From: Heterostelium album PN500
Lineage: Eukaryota; Evosea; Eumycetozoa; Acytosteliales; Acytosteliaceae
Length of the DNA: 64,000 nucleotides
NCBI RefSeq assembly: GCF_000004825.1
Contig: NW_008805070.1
Span: 1,798,001 to 1,862,000, forward strand
Direction: 5' to 3'
The notes beneath the pieces were generated by a model that was given only the letters and a program-made list of their open reading frames with translations, did not search any database and was not told the origin of the DNA. Of this stretch, positions 28,905 through 41,014 are shown in pieces. The first letter of the stretch is position 1, and each line of letters opens with the position of its first letter. Made by a program: the position numbers and the translations under genes.

Positions 28905-29360
28905 TTAACAGCATGATGGGGTGAAAGTGGCAATCCAAAGAGCACCATAACCATATGAGTCACTGTCTGCCCAGGTACTATATATTTATACATAAATAAT
29001 ATCAGAAGTGTTTAATAGAATTAGTATATAGGTAAATTTTGATCTTAGTATTCACGATACATACACATATTTGACATTGAAACCAGTGTTGGTGATATTG
29101 ACAGCCTTGGCATAGACTCTGAAGTTTTTGCTTTGATTTTGATCAGCACAAGCTATGGCAACACTGACCTTTGGAGTTGTTCCACATGGGAATGGAGTGG
29201 CGAACTTCACTGGGAGAAGGTAGAATTTCTCCTTGACATCTGGGTGTTTTTCGTTTGGAGCTGATTGTGGTGGAGTAACAACATGACCAACATCATCAAC
29301 ATAGTTGAAACTACCATGATCAATCATAGTTACACTTCTATTACAACATGTACAAGTCAT
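28905..29360 (-). CDS. H-type lectin domain protein, copy 1
   Basis: Two exons are inferred (29065-29360 and 28905-28977, minus strand; GT-AG intron 28978-29064), giving 122 residues. It reads MTCTCCNRSVTMIDHGSFNY at the start, then the H-type lectin fold. Diagnostic blocks are FATPFPCGTTPKVSVAIACA, the NVKYV|TWADSDSYGYGALWIA strand pair across the intron, and a PSCC end. Family members (discoidin C-terminal domain, snail agglutinin) bind GalNAc/Gal as trimers. Unlike discoidins it has no N-terminal F5/8 domain and no signal peptide. It is nearly identical to the inverted copy at 40436 (one difference noted in exon 1: QSKNF versus QNKNF). Confidence 0.8.
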
Positions 29361-30507
29361 TTTGTTATTTGATTACTATTAGAATTTATAAAAATAATAT
29401 TTATATGTTTTAATATTTTGAAATACTACTACAAAAGTTTCGAGTATTTATACTTTTATTTGACACTGCACTATTCATTGCATATGCACAAAGGAAGTTA
29501 GATATTTTGATAATAAAATTTAATAAAAAAGAATCATTAGCAATCGAGATTCATTGTTTTGTAAATTGTCACACATCCATCAAGTTGGATTCCCAATCCA
29601 ATTTACAAATCTTCAATCAAATCCATCAACATAACGACATTATTGATAAAGAAATAGAAATTATGAAATACTTTTTGACTTTTTATTTTTAATTATTGCA
29701 ATCTATTCAATCAAAATATTATTTTTATTATTTCAATTTTGGTTGAACCAATACAACAATTTTGAACAGTTCCAAAAAAAACAAGGAAGACATGATTCAA
29801 CGAAAAAAGATACGAAAATCAAAAAGGTGGGACAAAAAAAAGCTTGTTTTTGTTTTTTTTGTTTTCAGATTGAGGAGATTAAGAAAATGAGGTGCTTAAA
29901 CTAATATCTCAACACCACAGAGCATTTGGATCATCAAATGAAATTGAACACAAAAAGATTTCATTTGTAAAAAGATTTCAATACAAATGATTTGAAAAAA
30001 ATTTAAAGATTATAGTTCATGATCATTTATTAACCATAACTCAGTTTTATACTTGAATAGATTTTCTATTTTTTTTCCAACACTATTTTAATCTTTTAAT
30101 ATTGGTGGACTTTAACTTAAGATTATGAATAAATATTTTTGAATTATCTATTACAACTAAGGTTCCTTTTAACTTTTTTGTTTTTTCATTTTAAAAATAA
30201 ATTTTGTGGCTTAAATGAATCAACAAGAAGGGGAAAAAAAGGAAAAAAAATTTGTTGTTAAAAAAAAACAATTACGCCAAATTTATTGTCAAGATTATGT
30301 GTTTAAACAAGGTACTAAAATTTCTTGGTTCCTTTCTGAGTGGTTGACCTCAAATTTTAATGTTTTCTCTGTCACTGAATAGAATTAAATAATTATTAAA
30401 CTGACAATTGAAGTTAAATAAAACTGATTTAAATCATCCCCAATAGCAAAAATCTAATCAGGTGTGGGGTTCAAATGGTTTTTAACATTTTTTAAATTTC
30501 AACAGTC
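29361..30507. other. Intergenic spacer of the left arm
   Basis: No gene is seen. The first 120 bases are the lectin promoter and are conserved in the mirror copy (ATAAATACTCGAAACTTTTG block at about 29430-29455). Near 30341-30380 is a partial R3 repeat match. Otherwise it is AT-rich. Confidence 0.5.
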
Positions 30508-31167
30508 ATGGTAGCAACTTTAGAACAAAGATACAAACATAGATATAAAGTATGTAAAGAGAACATTTGTCAATCAACAAATTTTTTTTCTAATAAAAAC
30601 AAAACTAATTGTATTATATCTACTTATCTGTCTACCTACCAATCAAATAATACTAGTTTCATCAAGATCTCGAAAGTGTTCAGAAAGGTGTTTTATGAAA
30701 GATGGAAGAAAACACATGGTAAAGACTATGTTGAAAATGCAGAGCATGGCGAGATGGTTAGAGTGGGAACATCGTTCAAGATGACATTCGAAACTATATT
30801 TCCAAAGTCATATCGAGATTCCCAGTCGAGGAATACAAGGTAGCTTCAAAGCGAACGCTGGATGTAGGAGATACAGGTCCGGCATCGATCATAGTGGAAG
30901 TTCGGTTGTAAATACGCATTCATTGCTATAACCACCTGTAATTTAGAGTTTGACGGTGCTAAAAGTTGGTATTCAGAGTTGCACTCGGTAGTGTACCATT
31001 ATCCGATACTCTTTGTCGCGCCTGTCTCAAACCACGCACATCGAAATGCTCGAATTGTAAAGCATCCTATTGCGATAGATCTAAGTGATTGTCAAGCTTT
31101 AGATTGGAAAGACTTGGATCACAAATCACTCTTTAAATATGATGATTTAATTCAAAATAAATTATAA
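30508..31167 (+). pseudogene. TPR-MYND gene with large internal deletion
   Basis: It starts with the same short first exon as the two intact copies (MVATLEQRYKHRYK, donor GTATGTAAAG). The second exon begins HQDLE, loses a few bases, and reads VFYERWKKTHGKDYVENAEH. It then jumps near 30780 from the N-terminus directly to the MTFETxFPKS region, deleting roughly 550 codons. The MYND part is frameshifted and ends early (near 31167). Confidence 0.8.
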
Positions 31168-31408
31168 TATTTAATTTGTAAATTTAATTGAAAATATTTC
31201 TAAATTGTTTTTTAACAATTGGAATAAAATCAAATCAAACGACTTAAATTTGAATGTACTTAACTAAATCTTTTTCCCTCTTCTTTTTCAGTTTATTTAA
31301 TTCAAAAAAAAATTACATTGCAATGTACCTAACTCAAAAAAATCAATGAAAAAATCAAAAACCAAATATTAAAAAAATAAATATTACAAAACACTATAAC
31401 TAACAGTC

Positions 31409-34011
31409 ATGGTAGTAACTTTAGAACAAAGATATAAAAATAGATATAAAGTATGTTTAAAGAGTTATTATAACTTATTATTGAATATTATTATTATATT
31501 TTTTAATAATTATACTAATTCTATTATTTAAAAACAATCTACTATAATCTTATCAAATCTATATAGCTTCATCACGATCTTGAAAGAATATTAAGAGTGT
31601 TCAGAAAGATTTTCTATGAAAGATGGAAGAAAACACATGGTAAAGACTATGTTGAAAATCCAGAGCATGGTGAAAAGGTTACAACGGGAACATCGTTCGA
31701 TGTGATCATGGGTCTGGAGAGTATGAAGAAGATTAACAGTGGTCGCACCGTAGATTGGGATTTCAAGACATGGCACAACATTCTTTCAAACTACCCGTGG
31801 AAGAACATACCAGAGAGACAACTGATCGCGCAGAATGCAGATATCGGTCAGTTCTGTAGTATGATGTATCAGATGTTCTTCTGGGACGACTCAAAGGACA
31901 AGCTAAAGAAGCGACCATGCAGTCATGGTTGTGCTCACGAAGAGGAGTTTGAAGTGTGGGATCACACCTCAAAGATGCGTCAGATGAACATGGACGTCTC
32001 GTTGAGAATCGACAAGACTATGACCACCAAAGATTGGAACGGAATATGGCGTTCATTCCAACAGAACGACGACAACTACCAAGCACTTCCACTCTACGAC
32101 GATCTCACCGAGATGGAGCTGTCGATGGCCTACAAGAAGGAGGCAGACGAACAAATGGCAAAAGGTAACTTTGTCCTAGCAATTCACTTGTTGACACTGG
32201 CACTCGACTATCGTTGTGTAACCGAGCATTACTTGGCTGGACTGTTTGAGCAGCGTGCAACTTGTTATGTCCAGTGGATGGAGAACAATAAGATGATTGT
32301 CAAATCATTTGCTAAGCTGGCAAAGCGTGACATTCAGAGATCTATTGGTATTCGACCATGTCATGCCTCTTCCTACTCGGTGTTGGCGCGTTGTCATGAT
32401 ATTCTGAGTAAGCACAACAAAGCTGCCTATTTCCACAAGACAGCACTCCAACTCGATCCAAAGAATCAAGCTTTAATGGACGCCAAGAAACGTTCGGAAG
32501 AATTAAAGAAGAAGTCGCCATACGCTAAACCAATCGACCCAATGAAAATCATGCCATTCGTCATGTCAAGAGGTGGTCTCACCACAAAGGAGCATATGAA
32601 CGTATTCACCGACCTCACCGAAGCAGAACTAACCACCTACTACAATGTATTCGAGGCAGCTATGGGTGATGGTTCAAAAGATCGACGTGAACACTACGAC
32701 AAATCAACTGAAGAATTTAAAAAACAAACGTTTTACTACTCCAACGATAAGGAAGCGATTGAATTGTTTAAGAAATCAGTCGCAGAAAAGTCGATACATG
32801 CCGAGTGTTATGTTGGTGTCGCTCGTCAATACTTGGATGGTGGTCCTCTTTGTAATTCTCCAGACGCCAAGCAAAAGGCAACCGATTTGTTAAAGATTGC
32901 CATTCAAAAACCTTTCGTTTTGTCAACTGGTTACAAAATCAATCATGGTGTTGGTGAAGCGTATCTTCTTCTTGGAAAGCTGGCATTGGCCGACGAACAA
33001 TCGGAACAAGCTCTTGCCTATCTCCACAAAGCAATCGAGTTCAACGATGGTTGTCTAACTCTTTCGAGTGCGGCATTCCTACTCGGTACAGAGTATATCA
33101 AGATCGGTAGCCCCAACATCGAGAGAGGTTTGGCAATTTTGAGAGTAGCAGCAGACAAAGGAAGTAGAAAAGCTTCCGTTTCACTGCGTGACTATTATCT
33201 CCAGATCAATGGCGAGGATTCACCGAAAACCAAGTATTGGACATCCTATGTTAAATTCCCTCCCAAGTGGGAAGTGGTAACACCCGTTGTATTCCCAGGC
33301 AGTGAAATTCAGAAACCATTGGCCAAACCATCGAACGCGCGTGACAAGAATATCATCAAGAATTTCCGTGATCTCCTTTTGAAGAATGCCAAGAACGAAG
33401 TGAAAATATCAAAGTCGGCAAAGATGACATTCGAATCTTCATACCCACCGGCACATTTCAAAGTCGAGGAATACAAGGTGGTCGGACAGCGATCGATCGA
33501 CGCCGGACCAACCAGTCCGTTCGCCGGATTGTTTGGCGCTCACATTACACAGTGCTATGAGAAATGCTATCTCGTGGGTGTAGTGAGAGAACCGGCACTC
33601 TGTAAAGGAGAAACCTTTGAACTGTTGGTACAAGACGTAGAGAACGTCCCAGTGAGAATCGAAGTGCGTGGTTACAATCCAAGAATTTTCAAGATCGGTA
33701 GTAAATACGCATTCTTTGCCATCACCACCTGTCAATCAGAGTTTGATAAAGCCAACATTCACTATACAGAGTACGTTGCTGTCGGTGGTATTCCATTGTC
33801 CGATTTGATTTGTCGCGCCTGTCTCAAGCCATGCACATCGAAATGCTCGAAATGTCCGGCACCCTATTGCGATAGAGATTGTCAAGCTTTGGATTGGAAA
33901 GACTTGGATCACAAATCACTCTGTGGTGTTAGTTTGCCACTCCAAAGAATCGAAGAGAACATCGCTAAAGAATTTGAAAACATCTTAAAGATTGATGATG
34001 GTTATTTATAA
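31409..34011 (+). CDS. TPR/Sel1-like repeat protein with C-terminal MYND finger, copy 1
   Basis: Two exons are inferred (31409-31450 and 31567-34011), giving 828 residues. The 14-residue first exon MVVTLEQRYKNRYK joins LHHDLERILRVFRK in phase, and the mirror copy supports it. Residues about 170-300 contain TPR-like helices (AYKKEADEQMAKGNFVLAIH, LDPKNQALMDAKKRSEEL). Residues about 390-540 contain Sel1/TPR-like helices (GVGEAYLLLGKLALADEQSE, QALAYLHKAIEFNDG, GLAILRVAADKGS). The MYND zinc finger is at about 770-808 (CRACLKPCTSKCSKC, YCDRDCQALDW, H, C). No SET domain is present, so it is not a SMYD methyltransferase. MYND fingers bind proline-rich peptides, and the TPRs suggest an adaptor role. 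The partner is unknown. Confidence 0.82.
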
Positions 34012-34555
34012 TGATTATTTAGAAGGAATGATTGGGTTTTTTTTTGCACAACTTTTTTTTTTTCTCGCATTAATTTCATTTTTTAGGGGAGGATAAAATG
34101 AAATTACACATATGTAAGAGATGGTTTGACAATTGTAATAAATATCTATGTTTCAATAATGAAAGCTTTGCGAGTTCAAGAGGTTTCAATATCTTTTGTA
34201 GTTGAAACTTTACATTGAATTCATACAAAGATCAATCGATCAAAATATAGATCAGAGACATCTTGCATTTCTTGATTCGTCAAATAATATCAAAGATTAC
34301 TACGATAATCGTAAGCAATTAAAACCCAACTTTATTGAAGTTATTCAAACTCGTAGTATATATAATAATATCTATTAAAATTATCAATTCATTTAGATAT
34401 TATGTCTGAAGACATTAGAAGAATAAGTAACTCCAATGTAAATTCATTGTAATAGAACTAAATATTTAAATAAATGCAATCAAATAAAATTATTAGCAGT
34501 TGTTCTTTCGTTGTTTCGCAAAAATATTAAAATAATTTTATTTTTGATGAGCATA
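34012..34555. other. Convergent spacer
   Basis: AT-rich sequence lies between the TPR-MYND gene and the B-box gene. Only T and A tracts are seen. The inverted-repeat homology ends here. Confidence 0.4.
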
Positions 34556-36472
34556 TCAAGACATCAAGTCTGTTATCATCCTAACATTCGATGTCTTAAG
34601 ATGAGATTGTTTCCATTGGTTATTATTGATCGAATAGACATAGTTGCGTTCGTTTGTGAATAGATAGAGCTTTTCATCATTCTCGACATACTCGTAAATC
34701 ATTGGTGTCAGAACCAAGACTTGATTCTCAATTGCCTCTGTCACTTTGGCACGTCCTTTAATGGTTTTAAGTTCTTCAGGATCATCTTCCATTTTGTAGA
34801 GATTGATTTGAATAAAATAGTCACTTTTTGCATCACCATAATAAAGATACACGTTGCTTTCGCCGTCATAGCAATAGCTGACGAATGTGGGTACTGTAGC
34901 AATCGGAATATCATAAGTGTTTTCGATTACTGTCGAAAACATTTGATATTCAACCAAAACCATTTCTCTGTTAAAACTATCATAATAAATAGTGTATAAA
35001 TAGTTCTCAGAGTCATCAGTGGCAAGTTCAAACATAGCAATTGGAATAGTTCGACGGGAGAAGGTGTTATCATGTTGGAATTGTTCGAATTCCTCCAGAA
35101 ATGTATTGAATCTAATAATTGTTGTTTGGTCATCTCTACCTCTGTCTATTCCATAGAAATACAAGTACATTCCACTAGCGAATGTACTAACGCGATAAAT
35201 GAAATCAAATTCATCATGTTTACAAAATGATCCTTCTCTGAAAGTGTTGTCATTGATTGAATAGGCAATGAATTTACTGATTTCTCTTGTAAATAAATAG
35301 ATGGTGGTGTTTGATGACGCAAAGAATACTGAGATGGTATCTTGATATTTTTCCATTTGTTTGACCCATTTCATCAATTGTTTTGATTCATTCTCCATCA
35401 ATTCCATTTGATTACCAGTTGTGAAATCACAATTGTATAATGAAATAACATTGTCTTTGTCCTTTGTGATAATATACCTGGTTTCTTTGGAGTTATTAAA
35501 ATTGACCTGAAGTGATTCTTTAATGAAATGTCGTATTCCATTAAAATAACTTTGATTCTTTTGGCTTTTAGTGACTGAAATATAATCATCATTCTTATTT
35601 AAGATGTGTCTGATATCGATCTTGTATTGATCAAAATGATGGCGAATGATCTCTAAAATTGAATTATCATTGTTATTTGTTTTAATATTATTATTATTCT
35701 TATGTCTCTTGTTCTTGTTGATTTCATTGTTATTATTTAAATATTCAATGATTTCATTGTTGTTTTGTTGTTTAATATTAAATATTGTATTACTATTATT
35801 ATGAATGAATTGTTCTAATGTTGTTGATTGTTTAATTGATTCAATTAAAATTGGAAGTGAATAATTGATTGTTGAATCTGAAAGAATATCATATTCATTA
35901 CTGTTATTATTATTATCATCTAATTTATCGATATCATTGCTCTTTGGATCTGGTTTAAGAGTTGGAGTGATTGATTGAATGATATTGTTTAATGATTGTA
36001 TTTCTTTGATGATTTGATCAAGTTGTTGTTTGGTTTGATCAAGTTCATCGATGATTGGTTGTTTTAATTTATTTTCTTCTTTCATTAACATTTCATAATA
36101 TTGTTTGAAATGATCACTGATTTCATTCTCTATTTCACTCAGTTTCTGAATATGATTGACTGATTCCTTTGATTTATTCCATAACCATTCTATTCTCTTT
36201 TGAATTATATTACTATTATCTTTATCTTTATCAGTACTATCATTATTTTTATCTTTACTTATATTATTGTTCTTCTTTTCATTTTCACTATCTATCTTAT
36301 CATTATTAGTTGAAACAGAATAATCTATATCTAAAATTGATTGTTTGATTTCATCTGTATGAAGTGTATAATGTTGTTTATGTTTTGAAAGTTGGCATCG
36401 ATAGCATATTACAACATTACAATCTGAACATAAGATATCAAGTTTTTCTTTATGTATAACACACTGTTTCAT
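34556..36472 (-). CDS. B-box zinc finger/coiled-coil protein with propeller-like C-terminus
   Basis: This is an intact gene of 638 residues from the ATG at 36472. An in-frame start 13 codons earlier exists, but paralogues begin at the Met next to the first B-box Cys (MKQCVIHKEKLDILCSDC). The parts are a B-box, an Asp/Lys/Asn-rich spacer, a coiled coil (HFKQYYEMLMKEENKLKQPI), an Asn-rich linker, and a propeller-like half (TIYLFTREISKFIAYS, MYLYFYGIDRG, NVYLYYGDAKSDYF, LYLFTNERNYVYSINN). It occupies the central spacer of the large inverted repeat and has no mirror copy. Confidence 0.88.
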   Translation of the reverse strand: MKQCVIHKEKLDILCSDCNVVICYRCQLSKHKQHYTLHTDEIKQSILDIDYSVSTNNDKIDSENEKKNNNISKDKNNDSTDKDKDNSNIIQKRIEWLWNKSKESVNHIQKLSEIENEISDHFKQYYEMLMKEENKLKQPIIDELDQTKQQLDQIIKEIQSLNNIIQSITPTLKPDPKSNDIDKLDDNNNNSNEYDILSDSTINYSLPILIESIKQSTTLEQFIHNNSNTIFNIKQQNNNEIIEYLNNNNEINKNKRHKNNNNIKTNNNDNSILEIIRHHFDQYKIDIRHILNKNDDYISVTKSQKNQSYFNGIRHFIKESLQVNFNNSKETRYIITKDKDNVISLYNCDFTTGNQMELMENESKQLMKWVKQMEKYQDTISVFFASSNTTIYLFTREISKFIAYSINDNTFREGSFCKHDEFDFIYRVSTFASGMYLYFYGIDRGRDDQTTIIRFNTFLEEFEQFQHDNTFSRRTIPIAMFELATDDSENYLYTIYYDSFNREMVLVEYQMFSTVIENTYDIPIATVPTFVSYCYDGESNVYLYYGDAKSDYFIQINLYKMEDDPEELKTIKGRAKVTEAIENQVLVLTPMIYEYVENDEKLYLFTNERNYVYSINNNQWKQSHLKTSNVRMITDLMS

Positions 36473-36711
36473 TGTTTGTTTATAAATAAATGTTATTTTA
36501 TGTTTGTTCACTCTTTAAAAACAAATTAATTAAATTTTTTTCAAAATACTTGGAACTGACTGAAAAAAAAAAACTAAAATTGGCACAAATGAACTTCAGA
36601 TAAATCAGCATAGAAATAAAAATAGTTTAAAAGTGTTTGAGTATTAGTACATACATATCTATATAATGATATATATATTTATTAAAATTAATATTAAGAT
36701 TGATTTATATT

Positions 36712-39370
36712 TTATAATGGGATATCATCAATCTTTAAGGTATTTTCAAATTCTTTAGCGATGTTCTCTTCGATTCTTTGGAGTGGTAAACTAACACCAC
36801 AGAGTGATTTGTGATCCAAGTCTTTCCAATCCAAAACTTGACAATCTCTATCGCAATAGTTTGCTGGACATTTCGAGCATTTCGATTTGCATGGCTTGAG
36901 ACAGGCGCGACACAGAGAATCAGATGATGGAGCACCACCGACAGCAATGTATTCTGAATACCACAGGTCGGCACCATCAAACTTTGATTGACAGGTGGTT
37001 ATAGTAAAGAATGCGTATTTACAACCGATCTTGAAAACTCGTGGATTGTAACCACGAACCTCCACTCTCATGGCGGTATTCAGTACGTCTTGTATCAACA
37101 GTTCGACAGAGGTGCCTTTGCAGAGTGCCGGTTCTCTCATTGTACCGACGATATAGCATTTCTCGTAGACCTTTGGCATGCCCAGCGCTTTGAAGTCTAA
37201 GCCTGCCATCGGACCGACATCTCCCATATCCAACGATCCCTTTGAGGACACTTTGAAATCCTCGACTGTGAATCGTGCAAACTTTGGCTTTGGGAATTTC
37301 GTCTCGAATGTCATCTTTGCAGTCTTTGGAATTTCCACTTCACTCTTGGCGTTCTTCAAAAGCAGTGAACGGAAATAGCTGATGATTTTCTTATCATTAG
37401 CATCAGTTGGTCTGGACAATGGTTGTTGAAGTTCGCTACCTGGGAATACGATAGGTGGTTCAGCATTCCATCTGGGTGGAATTTTGACCCACGATGTCCA
37501 ATATTTAGTCAGTGGTGAATCGACACCATTCGTTTGGAGATAGTAGTCACGAAGTGAAACGGCAGCTTCTTTACTTCCGTTGTCTGCTGCTACTTTCAAT
37601 ATTGCCAAACCTCTCTCGACCTCGATGTTGTTGCTGTCGCCACCACTCTTGATATACACTGTTCCAAGTTGGAATGCTGCACTTGAAAGAGTTAGACAAC
37701 CATCGTTGTTCTCGATTGCTTTGTGGAAGTAATCGATCGCTTGTTCCGATTGTTTATCGCCCAATGCCAACTTTCCAAGAAGAAGATACGCTTCACCCAC
37801 TCCATTGTTGATTTTGAAACCGGTTGACAAAACAAAAGTTTGTTGAATGGCAATCTTTAACAATTCCACTGCTTTATCTCTGGCACCTGGTTCATTACGA
37901 AGAGTTCCATCCAAATACTGACAAGCGACACGAACATAACACTCGGCGTGTATCGTTCGCTCTTTGATAGACTTCCTATATATATCAATCGCCTCCTTCG
38001 CTTTGGAGATAGAAGGTTGTTGAAATTCCTCTGTTGATTTGTCGTAGTGTTCACGTCGAGCTTTGGAACCGTCAAACTCTGTCGCCTTGTGAACATCGTA
38101 GTAGCTGGCCAGTTCCACTTCAGTCAGGCTTTGGAAGATATCCATATGTTCTCTTGTGGGGAGATCACCTCTTGACATGACGAATGGATCGATACTCAAT
38201 GGATGAATTGGCATAGCATATGGAAGATACCTCTTCGCCATCTCCTCCGAACGTTTCTTGGCGTCCAAGAAAGCTTGATTCTTTGGATCGAGTAGGAGTG
38301 CCGTCTTGTGGAAGTAGGCAGCTTTAGCAGCTTTGTCAAGACGATTTATGATATCATGACAACGCGCCAACACTGAGTAGGAAGCGGCATGACATGGTCG
38401 AATGGCAAGAGATCTCTGAATGTCACGCTTTGCCAGTTTACCAAATGATTTGATTGCCATCTTATTCTTTTCCATCCAAAGGACATAACAAGTTGCGCGC
38501 TGCTCAAACAGTCCAGCCAAATGATGCTCGGTTACACCACGATAGTCGAGTGCCAGTGTCAACAAGTGAATTGCTAGGACAAAGTTACCTTTTGTCATTT
38601 GTTCGTCTGCCTGCTTCTTGTAGGCCATCGATGGTTCCATCTCGTTGAGTTCATCGTCATTGTAGAGTGGAGCTGCTTGGTAGTTGTCGTCGTTCTGTTG
38701 GAACGCACGCCACACATCCGACCAATCTTTGTTGGTCATCGTCCGGTCGATTCTCACCAACACGTCGGTGTTGTGCTCACGCACCTTTGTCATATAATCC
38801 CAGACTTTAAAGTCTTCTTCGTGAGGACAACTCCGACAGCCATGAAATAGATTCAGACTGCATCGACGCTGCTTTACCTTCTTCTTTGAGTCGTCCCAGA
38901 AGAAGTAACGATTCATTAGATTTGTCAATTTAGTGATATCTTCATTCTGTGCGATCAGTTGTCTCTCTGGTATGTTCTTCCATTGGTAGTTTGAAAGAAC
39001 GTTATACCAAATTATGTAATCCCATTCTACGGTACGACCACTACAGAGCTTCTTCATACTAACGACACTCATTATCTTATTGAACGACGATGTTCCCAAT
39101 CTAACCATCTCACCATGTTCTGCATTTTCAACATAGTCTTTACCATGTGTTTTCCTCCATCTTTCATAAAACACCTTTCTGAATACTCTTAATATTCTTT
39201 CAAAATCGTGATGAAACTAGTATTATTTGATAAGTATTTGATAGAGAATTAGTATTAATTATAAAAATCAACATTTGTACATATATATATCTAAATTCAC
39301 CATAAAACAATAATATCTCTTTACATACTTTATATCTATGTTTATATCTTTGTTCTATAGTTACTACCAT
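36712..39370 (-). CDS. TPR/Sel1-like repeat protein with C-terminal MYND finger, copy 2
   Basis: Two exons are inferred on the minus strand (39329-39370 and 36712-39216), giving 848 residues. The first exon is MVVTIEQRYKHRYK, then FHHDFERILRVFRKVFYERW. Domains and order are as in copy 1. The TPR-like region is around AYKKQADEQMTKGNFVLAIH, the Sel1-like helices include GVGEAYLLLGKLALGDKQSE, and the MYND finger is CRACLKPCKSKCSKC...YCDRDCQVLDW. Small insertions (LFHGCRSC, GGDSNNIEV) make it 20 residues longer than copy 1. The frame is intact throughout, so both copies are probably functional despite divergence. Confidence 0.82.
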
Positions 39371-40435
39371 GACTATTGAAATCAAATTAATTGATCATCA
39401 AAAAAAAATAATAAAAAAAAATTTTTAAAAAAAAAAATACATGACTTTTTTCAAACATACAGATAAAATATTCATCTAATACTGTTTTCAAGATTAAATA
39501 ATTGGAAAATTTCAAAATCTTTAAATTTCAATGAAGAAATTAAAAATAAGAATTTGAATTATAGAGATAAAGTCTCTAAAAGAGAAAGAGGAAAGAGAAC
39601 CTGAAACAAATTTTTTTTTCTCTGTCAAGGAATGGAATTAAACAATTATTACTTATTGAAAATTAGATTTGTTAAGAAAAATTGATGAACAAATTTGTTT
39701 TTATTGTATTCAATTTCATTCATAGGATGTTCTTCCAAAGGATCTGTGGTGTGCAGAGATGCAAAACTTAGTCTTGGAAAATCTCCTCAAATCTGAACCA
39801 AAAAAAAAAAAGTTGTCATTTTTTTGTCCAAGACAATCTTTTTTCGGTGAATAAAACCAAACTGGCTCCTAACCTTCTACCTGGTCATTTTTATTTTTTT
39901 TAAAAATAGAGGGGTTAATATGATTAGAGTTTTTTTTTTATTTTATTCAATTTTGGGTTACAAGAAAGGGTCTGTCTTGTTTCTTTTTTTTTTGCAATCC
40001 AAGTAAGATGTTTTGTTGTTCAATCAAAATTTTAGTGTAAATCAAGATTTGATTTTGATTGATAAAAATAATTGTAAATAATAGGTCATAGAAAATAAAA
40101 ATAAACAAATATAAACTTAAACTTGACTATTCATGGGCAACTTTTAGAAATTGATTGGAAATTTGGCCTAAAATGAATAAAACAAGTCTGACCTTACTTT
40201 GATTTGTAGTTTGGGTTGGCATTAAGTTAGGTGACAATTTACAAAACAATGAAATCTCGATCATTCATCATTATTTGTAATTGTTTTTATTAAAATATCT
40301 TCCTTTATGCATTTTCAGTGCTGTGGATCAAGCATAGCAAAATAATATAAATACTCGAAACTTTTGTAGAAATATTTCAAAATATTAAAAGATATAAATA
40401 TAAATATTTATAAATACTAATAATTATAATTCAAA
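39371..40435. other. Intergenic spacer of the right arm
   Basis: No gene is seen. It contains repeat R2 copy B (39855-39985), a segment mirroring the left-arm spacer near 29540-29580 (at about 40238-40265), and the lectin promoter block (ATAAATACTCGAAACTTTTG near 40348-40370). Confidence 0.5.
39855..39985. repeat. Dispersed non-coding repeat R2, copy B
   Basis: This is similar to 461-605. Common blocks are AACTGGCTCCTAAC, GGGGTTAATATGATTAGAGT and GGTTACAAGAAAGGG, separated by T tracts. It is absent from the left arm of the inverted repeat, so it was inserted or retained only here. Confidence 0.55.
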
Positions 40436-40888
40436 ATGACTTGTACATGTTGTAATAGAAGTGTAACTATGATTGATCATGGTAGTTTCAACTATGTTGA
40501 TGATGTTGGTCATGTTGTTACTCCACCACAATCAGCTCCAAACGAAAAACACCCAGATGTCAAGGAGAAATTCTACCTTCTCCCAGTGAAGTTCGCCACT
40601 CCATTCCCATGTGGAACAACTCCAAAGGTCAGTGTTGCCATTGCTTGTGCTGATCAAAATCAAAACAAGAACTTCAGAGTCTATGCCAAGGCTGTCAATA
40701 TCACCAACACTGGTTTCAATGTCAAATATGTGTATGTATCGTCAATACTAAGATCAAAATTTACTTATATACTAATTCTATTAACACTTCTGATATTATT
40801 TATATAAATATATAGTACCTGGGCAGACAGTGACTCATATGGTTATGGTGCTCTTTGGATTGCCACTTTCACCCCATCATGCTGTTAA
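40436..40888 (+). CDS. H-type lectin domain protein, copy 2
   Basis: Two exons are inferred (40436-40731 and 40816-40888; donor GTATGT, acceptor ATATAG), giving 122 residues. The splice restores NVKYVTWADSDSYGYGALWI, the conserved pair of strands of the H-type lectin fold. It is almost identical in protein and promoter to the inverted copy at 28905. No signal peptide is seen. Dictyostelid lectins of this kind can still be released by non-classical routes (known for discoidin I). Sugar specificity is expected to be Gal/GalNAc by family only. Confidence 0.82.
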
Positions 40889-41014
40889 ATCAGTTTAGGT
40901 TAACTTTCTATCTTTACAAAGAAATTTAAAAAGTCTTTTCAAAAATAAATACGGATATTCTGAATTGAAACAAATAGAGAAAGTTTTTATTTTCTTTTAT
41001 AAAAAATAATTCGA

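Larger units (their letters stand above)
28876..34011. repeat. Left arm of large inverted repeat
   Basis: This arm contains the H-type lectin gene (minus), a partly conserved spacer, an internally deleted TPR-MYND copy and a full TPR-MYND gene (plus). The mirror arm at 36712-40920 has the full TPR-MYND gene (minus) and the lectin (plus). Outer homology reaches beyond the lectin stop codons (GATAGAAAGTTAACCTAAAC block). Spacer blocks such as CATTGTTTTGTAAATTGTCA also recur in inverse orientation. Confidence 0.8.
36712..40920. repeat. Right arm of large inverted repeat
   Basis: This is the mirror of 28876-34011. It is about 0.9 kb shorter because it lacks the extra deleted TPR-MYND copy. The genes are in reverse order and orientation. 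Homology continues to about 40920 beyond the lectin stop. Confidence 0.8.

Noticed and set aside
29507-29692. 61-codon frame in the left-arm spacer
   Set aside because: The mirror-arm sequence is similar but does not keep the frame.
38454-38850. Overlapping plus-strand frames inside the TPR-MYND gene
   Set aside because: Shadows of a well-supported minus-strand gene.
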